From an uncultured Clostridium sp. (lineage in GTDB: Bacteria > Bacillota > Clostridia > TANB77 > CAG-508), in assembly GCA_947641575.1 (NCBI GenBank), contig CANRQN010000008.1, forward strand, positions 1 to 55,033: 55,033 bases of DNA, given 5' to 3'. The stretch's first letter is position 1; every line of letters begins with the position of its first letter. A model generated the notes under the pieces. The model searched no databases. It saw only the letters and a program-made list of their open reading frames with translations, and was not told the origin of the DNA. Made by a program: the position numbers and the translations under genes. Positions 30,343 to 40,113 of the stretch are shown one piece after another.

Positions 30343-31206
30343 TTATTTTTCCCACTTTCCATATATTCCACATGGTAATACTAATTTAGAATCTTTCATA
30401 GGAATTCCTATTTCTCCTGAATATACTTTTCCTTCATATCTTTTTGGTATATTTAAATTAAGTATATTTTCTAAAACCTTGGCCGAAATTCCTGTTGTGT
30501 ATGAGTTTATTAGGAAAAATAATGGATTATCTGATAATACTTGCATGCATAGTTCTACTAAGTCAGATATATTTTCTTCAAATTGCCATACCTCTCCATT
30601 TGCGCCTCTTCCGTATGATGGTGGATCCATAACTATTGCGTCATATTTATTTCCTCTTCTTATTTCACGGTTTACAAATTTAACCACATCATCTACAATA
30701 TATCTTATTTTTTTGTCTGCTAAGCCTGATGAAACTACATTTTCTTTTGCCCATAGTGTCATTCCTTTTGAACTATCTACATGGCATACGCTTGCTCCTG
30801 CTGCTAAACAAGCTACAGTTGCACCTCCTGTGTATGCAAATAGATTTAGGACTTTTATTTCTCTTTTTTCTTTTTTTATTTTGTCTATCATCCAGTCCCA
30901 ATTTACTGCTTGCTCAGGAAAAAGTCCTGTGTGTTTAAATCCCATTGGTTTTATATTAAAGATTAGGTCTTTATATCTTATACTCCAACTCTCTTCTAAT
31001 CTTTTTTTATATTCCCAATTTCCTCCACCAGTTTTACTTCTTTTATATATGGCATCTGCCTTTTCCCATAATTTGGGTTTTTGCTTCGTTTTCCATATTA
31101 TTTGTGGATCAGGACGAATCAAGATTTTTTCGCCCCATCTTTCTAATTTTTCACCATTTGCCATATCTAATAGTTCGTATTCGCTCCAGTTTTTTGCTAT
31201 ATCCAT
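30343..31206 (-). CDS. Class I SAM-dependent (rRNA-type) methyltransferase
   Basis: 287 residues. The Rossmann fold shows motif I VLNLFAYTGGATVACLAAGA, the acidic residue in CHVDSSKGM and the catalytic-loop motif IVMDPPSYGRGANGEVW, the arrangement of RlmI/RlmK-like methyltransferases. The target base cannot be assigned. It is translationally adjacent to the pseudouridine synthase, suggesting an RNA-modification operon. CGG occurs only out of frame (TAC GGA, TCG GCC). Confidence 0.85.
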   Translation of the reverse strand: MDIAKNWSEYELLDMANGEKLERWGEKILIRPDPQIIWKTKQKPKLWEKADAIYKRSKTGGGNWEYKKRLEESWSIRYKDLIFNIKPMGFKHTGLFPEQAVNWDWMIDKIKKEKREIKVLNLFAYTGGATVACLAAGASVCHVDSSKGMTLWAKENVVSSGLADKKIRYIVDDVVKFVNREIRRGNKYDAIVMDPPSYGRGANGEVWQFEENISDLVELCMQVLSDNPLFFLINSYTTGISAKVLENILNLNIPKRYEGKVYSGEIGIPMKDSKLVLPCGIYGKWEK

Positions 31207-31227
31207 TACTATTTCCTTTCTTTGATT

Positions 31228-31335
31228 TTAGTATATTATACTAGAAAGTGTACTAAAAAAACTGATAAGAAGTGCCACATATATTATGCAAAAAACTGCA
31301 CCTATACCTAAAGCTATAATAAATAATTTTTTCAT
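31228..31335 (-). CDS. Small single-membrane-helix peptide
   Basis: 35 codons with a strong ribosome binding site (AAGGGGGAA) 6 nt before the ATG at 31335. The sequence is almost entirely hydrophobic after MKK (LFIIALGIGAVFCIIYVALL). It lies between uvrC and the methyltransferase gene on the same strand. Function unknown; could be an orphan membrane peptide. Confidence 0.5.
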   Translation of the reverse strand: MKKLFIIALGIGAVFCIIYVALLISFFSTLSSIIY

Positions 31336-31411
31336 TTGTAATTCCCCCTTGATTTATTTTTATTCATGGGAATCACTTTTTAGTACAAGTTTTAGTACAA
31401 AAATTATTATC

Positions 31412-33205
31412 TTATTCTAAATTTTCTTTTATTTTTCTTGCTAAATTTTCATTTATTCCTTTTATTTCTGTTAATTCGGTTATTTCTGCATTTTTTATTT
31501 TTTGTATACTGCCAAACTTTTTAAGTAATTCAGTTTTTTTCTTTTCACCTATTCCTTCTATTTCATCTAAAGCTGATTTTGACATTTCTTTATCTCTTAG
31601 TTTTCTATGATACTCTATTGCTGTATCATGAACTGTATCTTGAAAATTTGTTAATAAATTAAGTAGTTTTTCTGAAAGCTCAATATTTTTCCTATTTTCA
31701 TCTATTAATCCTTTTGTTCTATGTTTATCATTTTTTACCATTCCGATATATTGGAATTTGTACATTACATTTTTCACATGCTGAAAGTGCTGCTCTTATT
31801 TGCGTTATTCCTCCGGTCTACAAAGATTAAGTCTGGTAGTTTTCCAAAGCCTCCATTTTCATTTTCTAAAGAACGTTTTATTCTTCTTTCTATAACTTCT
31901 TCCATACATCTTGGATCATCTTGCCCAAATACAGTTTTTATTCTGAATCTTCTAGAAAATGATTTATTTATTTTACCGGTCTACAATTGCACACATTCCG
32001 AGCTACTATGTTTGTTCCTGATATATTTGAAATATCAAAGGTTTCAATTTTTCTTGGAAGTTCAGCTAAATCAAGTTTATCTTTTATTTCATTTAAAATT
32101 TCGTACTTATCTTCTTGTTTGTTTTCCAATGTAACTTTTGCATTATTTTTTGCCATTTCTACAAATCTAAGTTTCTCACCTTTTTTAGGTGATTTTATTT
32201 CTACTTTTCTACCTGCATTTTCTGATAAAATCTCACATAAAACTTCTTCGTCTTCTATTTCTTCTTCTATCATTATTTTACTAGGTACATTCTCACTTCC
32301 TAGATAATATTCTTTTATAAATCCTGAAAGGATTTCCTTTGTTTCCATATCTTTTAGCTCATTTAAAAAGTAATGTTCTCTTCCTATCATTTTGCTTCCA
32401 CGTACAAAAAAGATTTCTACACATACTCCCATATCATTTTTTGCAGTTCCTATAACATCTATATTGTTTTCTACCATATTAGATACTTTTTGCTTCTGTG
32501 CGATATTTTCTATAGCTTGAATTTTATCTCTTAAATTTGCTGCTTCTTCATATTGTTGCTTAATAGCAGATTTTTTCATATCTTCTTCTAGTTCTTTTTT
32601 TACTTTGTCTATTTTTCCGCTCTAAAAACATTATAATTTGATCTATCTGTTTTCTATACTCTTCTTTTGAAACTTCATTTGCACATGGACCTAAGCATCT
32701 ACCTATATGGTAGTTTAAGCATACTCTTTTATTTGATTTAAAATTTCTACATTGTCTTATTTTAAATCTTGATTTTATAAAGTCTACCATTTCTTTGGCA
32801 CTTCCTGGATTTGCATATGGTCCAAAATATTTTGAACCATCTTTTACAAATCTTCTTGTCATGTATACGTTTGGATAGTCCTCTTTTATTGTTACTTTTA
32901 TATATGGATAACTTTTGTCATCTTTTAAAAGTACATTAAATTTAGGTCTATTTTTCTTAATTAAATTACACTCTAAAATTAATGCTTCCGCTTCATTATC
33001 TACCACTATATATTCAAAATGGTCTATCAAAGAGACCATTTTTATTATTCTATTTGTCTTATTGTTTTTTCTAAAATACTGTCTAACTCTGTTTTTAAGT
33101 GAAATTGCTTTTCCAACGTATATGATATTATCGTCTTTATCCTTCATCAAATATACACCGTGGTTTCCCTGGAAGCTTTTTTAACTCTTCTTCAATATTA
33201 AACAT
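31412..33205 (-). CDS. uvrC: Excinuclease ABC subunit C (six CGG-skip sites)
   Basis: Makes both incisions in nucleotide excision repair. Start at 33205. Sites: 33158 (CCA CGG TGT gives LPGKPGVYLMKD, start of the GIY-YIG domain), 32617 (GAG CGG AAA gives FLEGKIDKVKKEL), 31998 (GCT CGG AAT), 31976 (GAC CGG TAA), 31813 (GAC CGG AGG) and 31743 (TAT CGG AAT). The last four restore NIVAGMCAIVDGKINKS, LIFVDGGITQIRAAL and IPIYGMVKNDKHRTKGL, the RNase H-like domain with its catalytic Asp. A UVR motif and a C-terminal HhH pair (IEGIGEKKKTELLKKFGS) follow. 595 residues, the family norm. At 31976 the frame-zero codon after CGG is TAA. Confidence 0.95.
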
Positions 33206-33235
33206 TTTATTCTCTTTTCTAGCATTTTTTTATTT

Positions 33236-33313
33236 CTAGAGGGAGTTATATTTATTTTATCGAAGTGACACGTAGCTAGGAACAAGAATAAATAAATATA
33301 ACTCCCTCTAAAT
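33236..33313. repeat. Long hairpin between hpt and uvrC
   Basis: Inverted repeat AGAGGGAGTTATATTTATT / AATAAATATAACTCCCTCT with a loop of about 40 nt (containing GACACGTAGCTAG). It may be a terminator for hpt or a palindromic element like those in the ribosomal operon. Confidence 0.7.
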
Positions 33314-33317
33314 CAAA

Positions 33318-33836
33318 TTATCCTTCTAGATAAGCTACATAAGGAAGATTTCTATAATTATTATCTATATCAAATCCAAATCCTACTATATATTTATTTG
33401 GAACTTCAAATCCCAAATAATCTATTGGAACTTCTACTTCTCTTCTTTCCTGTTTGTTTGCTAATGCACATACTTTTAAAGTTCTTGGATTTTTTGATTT
33501 TAGATGTTCTATAAGATACTTCATGCTTCTTCCTGTATCTATTATGTCTTCAACTATAAGTACATCTTTACCTTCTATTGATTCTCTTAGGTCTGTCATT
33601 AAAGTAACTTCTCCTGTAGAGTTTTCTCCTTCATAGCTTGATATTGTTATAAATTCGTATTTTAATCTTGTTTTCATTTTTAATGTTAACTCTACTCCAA
33701 AGAATACTGCTCCTCTCATTACACATATAATTGTTATTTCTTTTCCTAGATAATCTTTATCAATCTGCTCAGCAAGCTCTGTAATTCTTTTGTTTAATTC
33801 TTTTTCACTTATTAATTCTTTAAAATTATGGTTCAT
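33318..33836 (-). CDS. hpt: Hypoxanthine phosphoribosyltransferase
   Basis: 172 residues from the ATG at 33836, chosen because GGAGG sits inside the 4-codon extension to 33848. Transfers phosphoribose from PRPP to hypoxanthine or guanine. The PRPP-binding motif VLIVEDIIDTGRSMKYL and the flexible-loop region ISSYEGENSTGEV are both present, as is the C-terminal VGFGFDIDNNYRNLPY. No in-frame CGG. Confidence 0.93.
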   Translation of the reverse strand: MNHNFKELISEKELNKRITELAEQIDKDYLGKEITIICVMRGAVFFGVELTLKMKTRLKYEFITISSYEGENSTGEVTLMTDLRESIEGKDVLIVEDIIDTGRSMKYLIEHLKSKNPRTLKVCALANKQERREVEVPIDYLGFEVPNKYIVGFGFDIDNNYRNLPYVAYLEG

Positions 33837-33947
33837 ATATTCCTCCATATATTATAAAATATTAAAAATACTATATATATTATACTATCTATAAAAAAAA
33901 TTTGCAATATCAGTAACTTTCTTATTTACAAAATTTTTTGCTTATGT

Positions 33948-33953
33948 TATAAT
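33948..33953 (+). promoter_or_regulatory. -10 box of the promoter for the 33980 gene
   Basis: TATAAT about 27 nt before the start codon; no clear -35 box seen. AAAGGAGTG ribosome binding site follows. Confidence 0.5.
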
Positions 33954-33979
33954 GCCAAATATAAAGGAGTGAAGTCTTT

Positions 33980-34886
33980 ATGAATCAGATTTTATATACT
34001 TCAAATGGTAAGCCAAATGGGCCACTACCAATTAAATCAGTAGCTAAATTTTTTGCTATTTCTCTTATTGTACTTGGAGTAATTTTCTTTGGAGAAGCAG
34101 CTTATGCACAGTTCTCATTTAATAGTTCTAGTAGTGCTGAAATGGATACTACAGCTCCTGAAATCTCTTTTGCAAAAGACCGGAAATACTGGTACTATAT
34201 CTGTTAGTCATAATAAAGGAATTACTTGGGTGAAATACCACTGGAATGATGAAGATGATATTATTTCTTCTGGTAAATCAGAAAAAGAAGTTATAATTGA
34301 TAGTTTAGGTATTCCTTCTGGTATAAATACTCTTTATGTTGAAGCTTTAGATGATAATGGAAGATCTACAAAGACTTCTTATGAATGCAAATATGATGGA
34401 ATTGCAATTGATTTATCTGTTGTAGATAATTCTGATATGAAAATTGTTGCATCTGATGTTAAAGGAATAGCTTCTATGACTTACAAATGGAACGCTGATC
34501 CTGAAGTAACTGTTTATCCAAATGAAGAAGGTGATATTTCTATTGAAACTAAAACTGAAATTCCTTCTGGATTAAATACACTTTATATTACAGCTGTAAA
34601 CAATGAAAATATTACACTAACTAAAAAGCAAGAAATTAAAGGTAATAAAAGACCTGAAATATCTTTCTATATAATGGATACTGATTTATTCGTTACTGTT
34701 AAAGACGAAGAAGGTGTAGACAAGGTTATTCAGCAAGTTAATGCTGGTGAAGAAGAGACTTTTGAAGCTAATGGTGAAAAGGAATTTACTTATAAATATC
34801 ATGTAGGAGAAGAACGTATATTAGTTACTATTACTGCAACTGATATTGAAGGGGTTTCTAGAACTATAAAAGGTAAAAATTATTAA
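33980..34886 (+). CDS. Exported Ig-like-domain protein of unknown role (one CGG-skip site)
   Basis: 301 residues after correction. A long N-terminal export segment with a single hydrophobic helix (VAKFFAISLIVLGVIFFGEA, residues about 23-42) and an AYA-like cleavage site, then three beta-rich repeats of similar pattern (for example IPSGINTLYVEALDDNGRS and IPSGLNTLYITAVNNENIT), resembling extracellular Ig-like modules. Site at 34181-34183 (GAC CGG AAA) gives FAKDGNTGTISVSHNKGITW. Followed 17 nt later by the GGDEF gene, so probably an operon and perhaps functionally linked. Confidence 0.75.
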
Positions 34887-34902
34887 AATGGAGATTGCCG
34901 TT

Positions 34903-35848
34903 ATGATACAAGAAGTATTTGTAGTCGAAGATAAAGAAGAATTAATAAATAGTTTAAAATGTGAATTAAAAAAAGGTTCTAATATTTCATTAAAACATAT
35001 TCATCCTTCTAATTTAAGTGATCATTTACTTGATATTCCTGCTTTAATTCTTATTAATGAAGATTTACTTGCAGATGTGAATGTTAATGAAATGTGTAAG
35101 CTTATTAGAAATAATGAAGATAATAGTTCTACTCCTATAGTAGTTCTTACTTCTGATACTTCTTCTGAACATGAAATAAGTATCTTAGAAGAAAATGTAC
35201 AGCTGTGTATAAAAAAACCAGTAGATAATAAGTCGCTATATTATATAATTAGAAATTTAGTGGACCTTATTCTTATAAATAGAGGTATAAGTCCTCTTAC
35301 TAAGCTACCTCGGAAATATTCCTATCCAAGCAGAATTAAAAAAGCGTTTACTTAAAAATCAAAATTTCGCAGTACTTTATTTTGATTTGGACAATTTTAA
35401 AGCATATAATGATACTTATGGCTTCCTTGGTGGAGATGAAGTAATTAAACAGACTGCAAGAATTATTGTTAAGAATGTTAACTCTGATGAAAATATTCAT
35501 AATTTTGTTGGCCATATAGGTGGAGATGATTTTGTAGCACTAGTTACTAATGAAAACTATGAAGATATTTGCCAAAATATTATTTTAGAGTTTGATAAAA
35601 AAATTCTTGATTATTTTTCAGAAGAGGATAAAGAAAGAGGATACTTAGAAGTTCCAAATAGAAAAGGAATTACAGAAGAATTTCCTCTCGTTTCTATCTC
35701 AATTGGTATTGTTGAAGTTCCAAAAGGAAGATTTGCAAATATATTAGAAATTGGAGAAGTTGGAGCACAGGTAAAACACCTAGCCAAGGTAACTCCTGGC
35801 AGTGCTTATGCAATAAATAGAAGAATATGTAATAAATTAAATATCTAA
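34903..35848 (+). CDS. Receiver-like plus GGDEF domain protein (one CGG-skip site)
   Basis: 314 residues. The start at 34903 is chosen because GGAG lies 9 nt upstream inside an ORF extension. Residues 1-125 resemble a response-regulator receiver (VFVVEDKEE ... LILINEDLL ... VVLTSDTSS ... IKKPVD). Residues 140-314 form a GGDEF domain with FDLDNFKAYNDTYGFLGGDE and the active-site-like loop GHIGGDDFVAL (GGDDF instead of GGDEF). Diguanylate cyclase activity is possible but unproven. Site at 35311-35313 (CCT CGG AAA) gives LTKLPGNIPIQAEL, the usual 'LTGLPN' start of the domain. A terminator follows. Confidence 0.83.
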
Positions 35849-35876
35849 AACGGAAGTCATATAAAACTTCCGTTTA
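35848..35876 (+). terminator. Terminator of the 33980-34903 operon
   Basis: AAACGGAAGT...ACTTCCGTTT hairpin followed by TTTTTGTTTT. Confidence 0.85.
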
Positions 35877-35896
35877 TTTTTGTTTTATTGTAAAAC

Positions 35897-35954
35897 AAAA
35901 AGGTTCTCGGGACCTCACTCACAATCTTTGATTGTGTAGTGGGTGCGGTTCTTA
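35897..35954 (+). ncRNA. Structured hairpin motif, copy 2
   Basis: AAAAAGGTTCTCGGG, stem CACAATC-TTT-GATTGTG inside an ACTC/GTGGGT-like outer pairing, then GGTTCTTA. It matches the motif at 17049-17107 in flanks and shape with compensating changes in the inner stem. It lies about 45 nt upstream of the cwlD start, so a leader role is possible. Confidence 0.5.
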
Positions 35955-35999
35955 TTTTTTAATCTTTTCATATATTTTAATATATGGGAGGAATTTTTT

Positions 36000-36746
36000 G
36001 TGTTTGTTTTTAAGAAAAAAAGGTTTTTTTTGATTTTGTGTTTTTTATGTATTTCTTTTGGAACTTATTTTTTGGCTGCTGATAATACAAATGTAATAGA
36101 TACCAAAAATAGAAGTTATGATATTACTCAAGTATCAGCACTTCCTGTTACAGAAAAAGTTGTTGTTATTGATGCAGGTCATGGTCGGTGAAGATGGCGG
36201 TGCTATACGGTCAAGGTGGCGTACTTGAGGCTGATATTAATTTAAAAATCGCTTTAAAGCTTCAAACTCTACTTGAAGAAGCTAATGCGACAGTGATACT
36301 TACTCGTTCTGATGAAAATGCTATATACGAACTAGATAGCAAATCTTTAAGGCAGAAAAAAGTTTCTGATATTAAGAACAGAGTAAAAATTGGGAATAGT
36401 TCTGAGGCTGATATTTTTATTTCTATTCATTTGAATAAAATACCCCAAGGTCAGTATGATGGTTGGCAGACTTTTTATAATTCAAAAAGCGAAAGACGGT
36501 AAATTACTTGCTGAATCTATTCAAGCATCACTTTTAAGCTCTACTAAAAGGGAAAATAAAAGAATTGCTAAATCTATAAATAATATTTATATTGTTGATA
36601 ATGTGGAAATTCCGTTAGCACTTGTTGAATGTGGTTTTTTATCTAATCCTGAGGAAGCAAGGCTCTTAACTACAGATGAATATCAAGATAAAGTCGCTTA
36701 TGGTATTTTTGTTGGAATTACAGATTATTTTAATAATGTTCAGTAG
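36000..36746 (+). CDS. cwlD: N-acetylmuramoyl-L-alanine amidase CwlD (three CGG-skip sites)
   Basis: GTG start at 36000 behind GGGAGGAA. Signal-anchor FFLILCFLCISFGTYFLAA, then an Amidase_3 domain. Sites: 36186 (GGT CGG TGA), 36208 (ATA CGG TCA) and 36497 (AGA CGG TAA). Skipping gives VIDAGHGGEDGGAIGQGGVLEADINLK, with the zinc His and Glu, and later SERGKLLAESIQASL, ending VECGFLSNPEEARLL with the catalytic Glu. 247 residues, close to CwlD. Two of the three CGGs are followed directly by a frame-zero stop codon, so any failure to shift ends translation at once. With PdaA it would make cortex muramic-delta-lactam. Confidence 0.93.
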
Positions 36747-36926
36747 GTATCTCAGAATGCTAAATCGAAATAATAGCGTAGCGGATTGATCTGCGAGCGA
36801 CGACGGCATCGCCCTTTCTTGTTTTACATAATTATTAACAACTAAAATAAATTATTGTATACTCATTAAGTAACAGTTTTATTCTGTTCGTGCCCTATCA
36901 ACTAATAAAATTGGAGGTATTGAGAA
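36747..36926. other. Intergenic stretch before the zinc-ribbon ORF
   Basis: GC-richer patch near 36775-36822 without a gene. The segment AGAATGCTAAAT (36753 on) recurs near 7572 upstream of relB, so both may be remnants of one repeat. GTGCCCTATCAAC near 36890 precedes the next ribosome binding site. Confidence 0.35.
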
Positions 36927-37154
36927 ATGCGTATGAAAAGAACTCAAATGGTCTCATGCCCTACCTGTAATAGGCGCGGTAACGGTGATGGTAAACTCTA
37001 TTTTAATTTCGGTCACAGCTCTTTCACTTGCCCCACTTGTAAGGGAAATAAATATATTACCTGTGAGGATTTCGTCCGGCGCGAAGCTATCAATTTGGGC
37101 TATAGTGGCAGGATGCTTGATGAGTATGTGAACAACTATTTTAGGCGCAATTAG
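36927..37154 (+). CDS. Small zinc-ribbon protein with foreign codon usage; CGG apparently read as Arg
   Basis: 75 residues with two CxxC knuckles (CPTCNRRGNGDGK and CPTCKGNKYITC), like DnaJ-type zinc ribbons. Ribosome binding site TTGGAGG. Codon choice differs sharply from neighbours: many C-ending codons (TTC, ACC, GGC, CGC). In-frame CGG at 37077-37079 (GTC CGG CGC) reads most sensibly as Arg, giving CEDFVRREAINLGYSGRMLDEYVNNYF; a skip would replace this by a hydrophobic tail ending SIWAIVAGCLMSM. It is therefore one of two exceptions to the window's CGG behaviour and may be recently acquired. Double terminator downstream. Confidence 0.7.
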   Translation: MRMKRTQMVSCPTCNRRGNGDGKLYFNFGHSSFTCPTCKGNKYITCEDFVRREAINLGYSGRMLDEYVNNYFRRN

Positions 37155-37159
37155 TTGAT

Positions 37160-37228
37160 TTTGAGAACCTTTAATAAAGGTTCTTACACAAAAGGAACTC
37201 TCTAGCTAGGTTAGAGAGTTCCTTTTTG
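37160..37228. terminator. Two successive hairpin terminators
   Basis: GAACCTTTAATAAAGGTTC (about 37161-37180), then AAGGAACTCTCT / AGAGAGTTCCTTTTT (about 37192-37226), separating converging genes. Confidence 0.85.
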
Positions 37229-37231
37229 CTG

Positions 37232-37576
37232 TTAATTTGTTTTCAAATACATAGCTACTGCATTTTTGATTAGCTCGTTTATTGATATGTTTTGTTCTAT
37301 TGATTTCATTTTGGCTCTGCTATGAAGTTCGGCTCCTAGTCTTACATTTAACGAACCTTTGCATTGTTTTTCAGGTTCGTCGCCTTCTGCTTTGCATACG
37401 CTTAAATAAGTATCTATTGCATCTTTAAAATCTTGCTTTAATTCTTTTACAGTCTGTCCTTCAAATGAAATTGAAGTATGTTTTAATCCTTCTACTTCTC
37501 CCCAAAAACATTCGTCTTCATCACTATATTGTATTCTTGACCAATATCCCTTATATTTCATAATATCACTTTTCAT
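37232..37576 (-). CDS. hicB: HicB-family antitoxin
   Basis: 114 residues from the ATG at 37576, which overlaps the stop of the upstream ORF (TAATG), with GGAGG 9 nt before; an earlier ATG at 37591 contains that ribosome binding site. N-terminal HicB fold (YKGYWSRIQYSDEDECFWGEVEGL, SISFEGQTVKELKQDFKDAID) and a C-terminal ribbon-helix-helix (GSLNVRLGAELHSRAKM ... SINELIKNAVAMYL) for autorepression. HicB normally neutralises the RNase HicA, of which only a short possible relic precedes it. No in-frame CGG. Confidence 0.9.
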   Translation of the reverse strand: MKSDIMKYKGYWSRIQYSDEDECFWGEVEGLKHTSISFEGQTVKELKQDFKDAIDTYLSVCKAEGDEPEKQCKGSLNVRLGAELHSRAKMKSIEQNISINELIKNAVAMYLKTN

Positions 37577-37695
37577 TACAAAACCCTCCATTCTTTTAAT
37601 TCCTTTAAAATTTTTTTAATTTGATATTCTTTTAGTATATTATTTGGATGTGGTTTATGTAAGTAGAGTATAATATCCTTTCTATGTTTTTGCAA
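37576..37695 (-). pseudogene. Possible remnant of a toxin gene upstream of hicB
   Basis: Open frame of 39 residues from a TTG, ending at TAA overlapping the hicB start: HRKDIILYLHKPHPNNIL, then EYQIKKILKELKEWRVL. The HxPHPNN-like turn followed by a terminal helix resembles the C-terminal half of small HicA-like toxins, but the N-terminal half is missing because comEC ends at 37702. No ribosome binding site seen. Low certainty; it could be spacer sequence. Confidence 0.35.
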
Positions 37696-37701
37696 CTATT
37701 T

Positions 37702-40095
37702 TTAGTCGCAAATTTGCTCGATTTGATTTTTTTCATTTACTACTAGTTCTATTTCTCCGCATATGTCTGTCCTATAAATCTGTGCACCGAAGGCTTTTTA
37801 GTCTTTCTAATACATTTTCACTTGGATGTCCAAAAGTGTTGTTTTCTCCGAACTCCAATTAGTGCAATTTTGGGTTTTACTGCTTCTAAAAATTCTTTTG
37901 TGCTCGATGTTTTTGAACCGTGGTGTCCGAACTTTTAAGATAGTTGATTTTAATACTTGTAAGTTATTCTTGTATTCTTCTAATATTTGTTTTTCTGCTA
38001 TTTCTTCTATGTCTCCTGTAAACAAAATGCTAAAATCTCTATAATTTAGTTTAGTTACAACTGAATTGTTATTTAAAATATTTTCTTCTATTTGCTCTAT
38101 TGAGGGCCATAGTATTTTGAGTTTTATATATTTTTCAATGTTTATTTCGTCTCCGCTTCTTTACAACACTAACCTTTATCTTCTTCTTTTTTGCAAATTC
38201 TTTAAATTTTTCGTAGTTTAAGCTTTCTTTTCCTTGTCTGCAAATTACCACTCTTTCTACTTTTAAATTTTCCATAACTTTTATTAATCCGTCCGAACAT
38301 GATCTGTGTCAAAGTGACTACAAACCATATAGTCAAGCTTCTTTATTCTTCTGTTTAAAAGGTATGGAAGTAGTATCTTTTCTCCGTATATCATAATTTT
38401 CGCTACCTCCTCCATCTATTAAAATAGTTTTATTCTGAGGAGTTACAATTAAGCATGAGTCTCCTTGTCCTACATCGATAAAATATATTTTCAATCTATT
38501 TGTTGGAACTAACTCTATAGAATTTGGAATTAAAATGATTATTATAATTATTGAAATAATTTGTTTTTTGTATTTAAGTATTTTTTGGTGTTTCTTGGTT
38601 TTAAATAAATATAGTGATATAAATATTATTAAATAATATAAGATAATTTGATATGTGTATGGCACTTTTATATATACTTTTGAAAATGGAATTTTTGATG
38701 TTATAGATGTAATACTGATTATTGATTTAATTAATATTTGATAAGGCTTTCCTAATATAGTTGCGATTTTAAGAAGTGGAAAAGAAATTAATATGAGCAT
38801 GAATCCTAATATTATGATTAAGCTTATAATATAGCTTGTTAAAATATTTGAGATTAAAAATGTAAAAGATATGTTTTTGTAAAAGTATATCATGATTGGA
38901 AATATAACAATTTGAACTGACAAACTAACTGATGATACTTCTTTTATATAATTAGCAAATTTTCCTTTTGATTTTATTATTTTATCTATCCAGTTTTTTA
39001 TCGGTTTTTGAAAAGCTATTATTCCGAATTACTCCTCCATAAGAAAGTAAAACTGAATTATTTTGTAAATTATATGGATTATATATTAGAGTTATTAGAA
39101 GTGAAATGCAAAGATTATTTAAAATATTGCTTTTTTTATGTAGAACTTTTGAGAGTATTCCAAGTTCTGCCATAATGCATGCTCTTACAACTGATGTAGT
39201 AAAACCTGTTATAAACATTAGCATTATTAAAAATATGCTGCTTATTGCGTTTATTTTAGGTTTTGAGGCTTTTAACTTTGAAAGTAAGGTAGTTAATCCT
39301 ATTAGAATAAAACCGAACGTGTGCACCAGATACTGCTAAAATATGATATATGCTACTTGTTCTAAAATTTTCTACTATTTCCTCTGATATTCCTTTTGTA
39401 TCTCCGAAGTAGTATTCCGCTTTACAAGATAACTATCCTCTCCTAATATTTCATCCAGATTCTTCTCTATTTTTTGTTTTATATTGTTTGATATAATAAG
39501 TAAAGGATTTAGATATGTTTTCTCTGATGCTTTTGTTATTTTAGATACTGTTACAGTTCCATATATATTTTTTGTTTTTAAATAATTTGCATAGTCAAAT
39601 GCTTTATAATTTGTAGCTTTACTTGGAGTTTTATATTCTCCGAATAATTTCTACTTTTTTCCCATATTCTAGTTTTATATCTTTTTTTGTATATATTATT
39701 AAATTGGTATTTTTATATTTTTCATCTCCATTTATGCTTTGTACTTTAAGTGTATATGAATTTTTGTATTCTGTTTCTTTTGGAATACTTGTTATAATTC
39801 CTACTAATTTAATTTCTTTTATATTTATATATAATGTATTAAATCTGTTTTCTAAGTACATAATTTGTATATTAGAAACTATGGCAAAAATTAAACTAAT
39901 TATAATATATTTAGGTATTCCTCTGAACTTATATCTGCTCTTTTTATCTCTTTTCTTTGATTTGCCTGCTTTATTTGAAATCAAAGAAAATGCTAAAAAT
40001 AGCAAAAAAATAACAGGGGTAATATTTGTTTTCAAATATCTCCCCCATATTAAACCGGTTATATATCCAACCACTAAAATTACTAATGGTTGCAT
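37702..40095 (-). CDS. comEC: ComEC/Rec2 DNA-uptake channel (twelve CGG-skip sites)
   Basis: Membrane channel and metallo-beta-lactamase-like nuclease for DNA uptake. Corrected length 793 residues. The N-terminal DUF4131 region starts QPLVILVVGYITGLIWGRY; the competence domain has ILAVSGAHVGFILIGL; the hydrolase domain has FIDVGQGDSCLI, LIDGGGSENYD, SHFDTDHVGGL, FTGDIEE, KVGHHGSKTSS and NTFGHPSENVL. Sites: 39640, 39417, 39404, 39313, 39024, 38384, 38293, 38289, 38153, 37927, 37848 and 37787; the pair 38293/38289 is consecutive. Without recoding the gene is at least a dozen fragments, yet every conserved motif and the membrane helices are preserved, which argues against decay. It ends just before hicB and its possible toxin remnant. 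Confidence 0.93.
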
Positions 40096-40113
40096 ATCTC
40101 TTCCTTTCTAAAA

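Noticed and set aside
31228..31335. Small hydrophobic ORF as a type I toxin
   Set aside because: No antisense RNA promoter or repeat structure is visible; left as an unassigned small membrane peptide.
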